Shown here in pieces: positions 50,622 to 51,571 of a DNA stretch of 51,571 nucleotides. Both the position numbers and the translations under genes were made by a program. Every line of letters starts with the position of its first letter. Positions within the stretch are counted from its first letter, which is position 1. Origin of the DNA: Rubrivivax sp. (GTDB taxonomy: Bacteria > Pseudomonadota > Gammaproteobacteria > Burkholderiales > Burkholderiaceae_C); the NCBI GenBank assembly GCA_021300575.1, contig JAJTDM010000026.1, forward strand, positions 1 to 51,571, in the 5' to 3' direction. Under the pieces are notes generated by a model. It was not told the DNA's origin. It saw nothing but the letters and a program-made list of their open reading frames with translations, and searched no databases.

Positions 50622-51485
50622 ATGACCACCACCACCGACTATCTGATCAAGGGCTGCGGCCTGATGGGGCTGGGCTTTGCCGACACACTGGCGCGTGAGA
50701 CGGATGCGCACATCACGCTGGTCGATGAGCGGGCCGCACCCGGTGGGCATTGGAACGATGCCTATTCCTTCGTCACCCTTCACCAGCCGGCGCCGCTGTA
50801 CGGCGTGGCTTCCAGCCCGCTGGGCGATGAGGTGATTGACCCGCAAGGCTGCAACGCTGGCCTGATGCGCCTGCCCAGCGGTGGGGAGGTGGCGGTGCAC
50901 TTTCGCCGGGTGCTGCAGGAGCGTCTGTTGCCCACGGGCCGCGTGCGCTTCCTCCCACTGCACCGCCTTGAACACGACGTGGAGGTGGTCTCGCTGCTGA
51001 CGGGAGCGCGTGAGCGCATCGTCCCGAAGAAGGCGCTGGTGGATGCCACCCTGCTGCAGCCGGCGATTCCCCTGCGCCATTCCCGCAGCTTCACGGTGGA
51101 AGGCGGCGCTGCGTGCGTGCCGCCTCAGGCCCTGCCCGACCAAGCGCCAGGCTTTCGGCACTTCGTGATCATCGGTGGTGGCAAGACCGGTCTTGACAGC
51201 CTGTCCTGGCTGCTGGACCAGGGAGTCGCGCCCGCTCAACTTTGGTGGGTGGTGCCGCGCGATGCCTGGTGGTCCAACCGCCGCGCCGTGCAGACCTCGG
51301 CCACCCACCGAGCAGGGACGCTGTCCATGATGCGCCGCGCGGCCGAGGTCATGGCCGGCGCCGCTTCGGTGCAGGACTTCTGCGAAGGGCTGGAACGCGA
51401 CGCCGGTACGCTGATGCGCTTGTCGCGCGATGTCTGGCCCACGATGTACCACGCGGCCTCCCGAGTTCGACACCAAACGCTGTAA
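50622..51485 (+). pseudogene. FAD/NAD(P)-dependent oxidoreductase, C-terminally truncated
   Basis: The 287-residue frame begins like a flavoprotein monooxygenase or pyridine-nucleotide oxidoreductase. A dinucleotide fold starts at YLIKGCGLMGLGFADTLARE, although GCGLMG replaces the usual GxGxxG, and ends its second strand at ITLVDERAAPGGHW. A second nucleotide-binding motif, FVIIGGGKTGLDSL, is at about residues 184-197. The family normally runs on for 150-200 residues after a PTMYHAA-like block; here the frame breaks to SRVRHQTL and stops. The sequence after about 51463 looks foreign, so an insertion or deletion has probably removed the 3' end. It may still make a stable but inactive product. 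Confidence 0.7.
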
Positions 51486-51571
51486 GTGGTTGATTTGTAT
51501 AGAGGCGACCCTTTCGGCTGCCACTACAGCAAGGGCATTTGAGCGTTGACGTCGGGCTTCTTGACTTTGAA
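51486..51571. other. Sequence after the truncated oxidoreductase, possible mobile-element boundary
   Basis: The 86 bases to the window edge show no homology to the expected 3' end of the oxidoreductase gene and have lower GC content (GTGGTTGATTTGTATAGAGG at the start). They may be the end of an insertion sequence or integrated element. Nothing in the window proves it. Confidence 0.3.

Overview
The window is high-GC chromosomal DNA of a betaproteobacterium, most likely a member of the Burkholderiales (Comamonadaceae or the Rubrivivax/Leptothrix group). The reasons are three orphan Bug-type (tripartite tricarboxylate) solute-binding proteins, the style of the catabolic operons, an E. coli-type argG, and a PpaA/AerR-like cobalamin-domain protein. 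The species cannot be fixed from the sequence alone. No tRNA, rRNA or CRISPR was seen.

Left edge (1-4003): the right end of an IS21-family element (istB 3' part plus four 23-bp terminal repeats) has cut a small lipoprotein gene after about 50 codons. Next to it is a redox/stress-like group: TDT/SLAC1 transporter, YgaP-like membrane protein, FNR-type regulator and a TehB-like methyltransferase. 4031-11916 is a plus-strand catabolic cluster: a cytoplasmic, catabolic-type reductive dehalogenase, a Bug protein, a VanA-like Rieske oxygenase, an SDR, a second Bug protein and a CxPSR sulfatase. It reads as an aerobic pathway for a halogenated phenolic acid carrying other groups (methoxy, sulfate or similar). 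Between the first Bug gene and the Rieske gene lie two about 105-bp hairpin elements in inverted orientation. They share a 61-bp core but have unrelated, individually self-complementary outer stems.

12-18.9 kb is mixed: a RelBE-type toxin-antitoxin pair, GST, LD-carboxypeptidase, an orphan short flagellin, argG, the B12-domain regulator, and a fasciclin protein whose promoter region carries three 16-bp palindromes at exact 21-bp spacing. 19.4-26.4 kb is a signalling island: REC-EAL phosphodiesterase, FIST protein (NosP-like), a 1158-aa PAS/GAF histidine kinase and a LuxR-type response regulator. By analogy with NosP/NahK it probably links nitric oxide to c-di-GMP. The island lies between a decayed aminotransferase 3' end (19048-19252) and a decayed tauD 3' end (26407-26751). 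Both are copies of the intact genes at 27.6-29.9 kb, so an ancestral duplicate of the tauD-aminotransferase locus seems to have been split by the signalling genes. The intact locus (aminotransferase, TauD-like dioxygenase, ABC transporter) is divergent from a Crp-family regulator. A paralogous regulator sits beside the decayed copy, and both regulators share a 22-bp upstream element.

33-51.5 kb is mainly metabolic: asparaginase, DUF429 protein, ModA-like binding protein, glycine-zipper protein, an RstBA-like two-component system, M20 amidohydrolase, tartrate/malate dehydrogenase, a Bug protein, secreted nuclease, peptide-binding protein, VapBC, HAD phosphatase, aldehyde dehydrogenase, PuuD-like amidohydrolase, HicAB, and Fe-alcohol dehydrogenase. 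At the right edge an FAD oxidoreductase is cut off at its C-terminus. Three toxin-antitoxin pairs of three different families, several gene fragments and two broken genes at the edges mark this as a rearranged accessory region.
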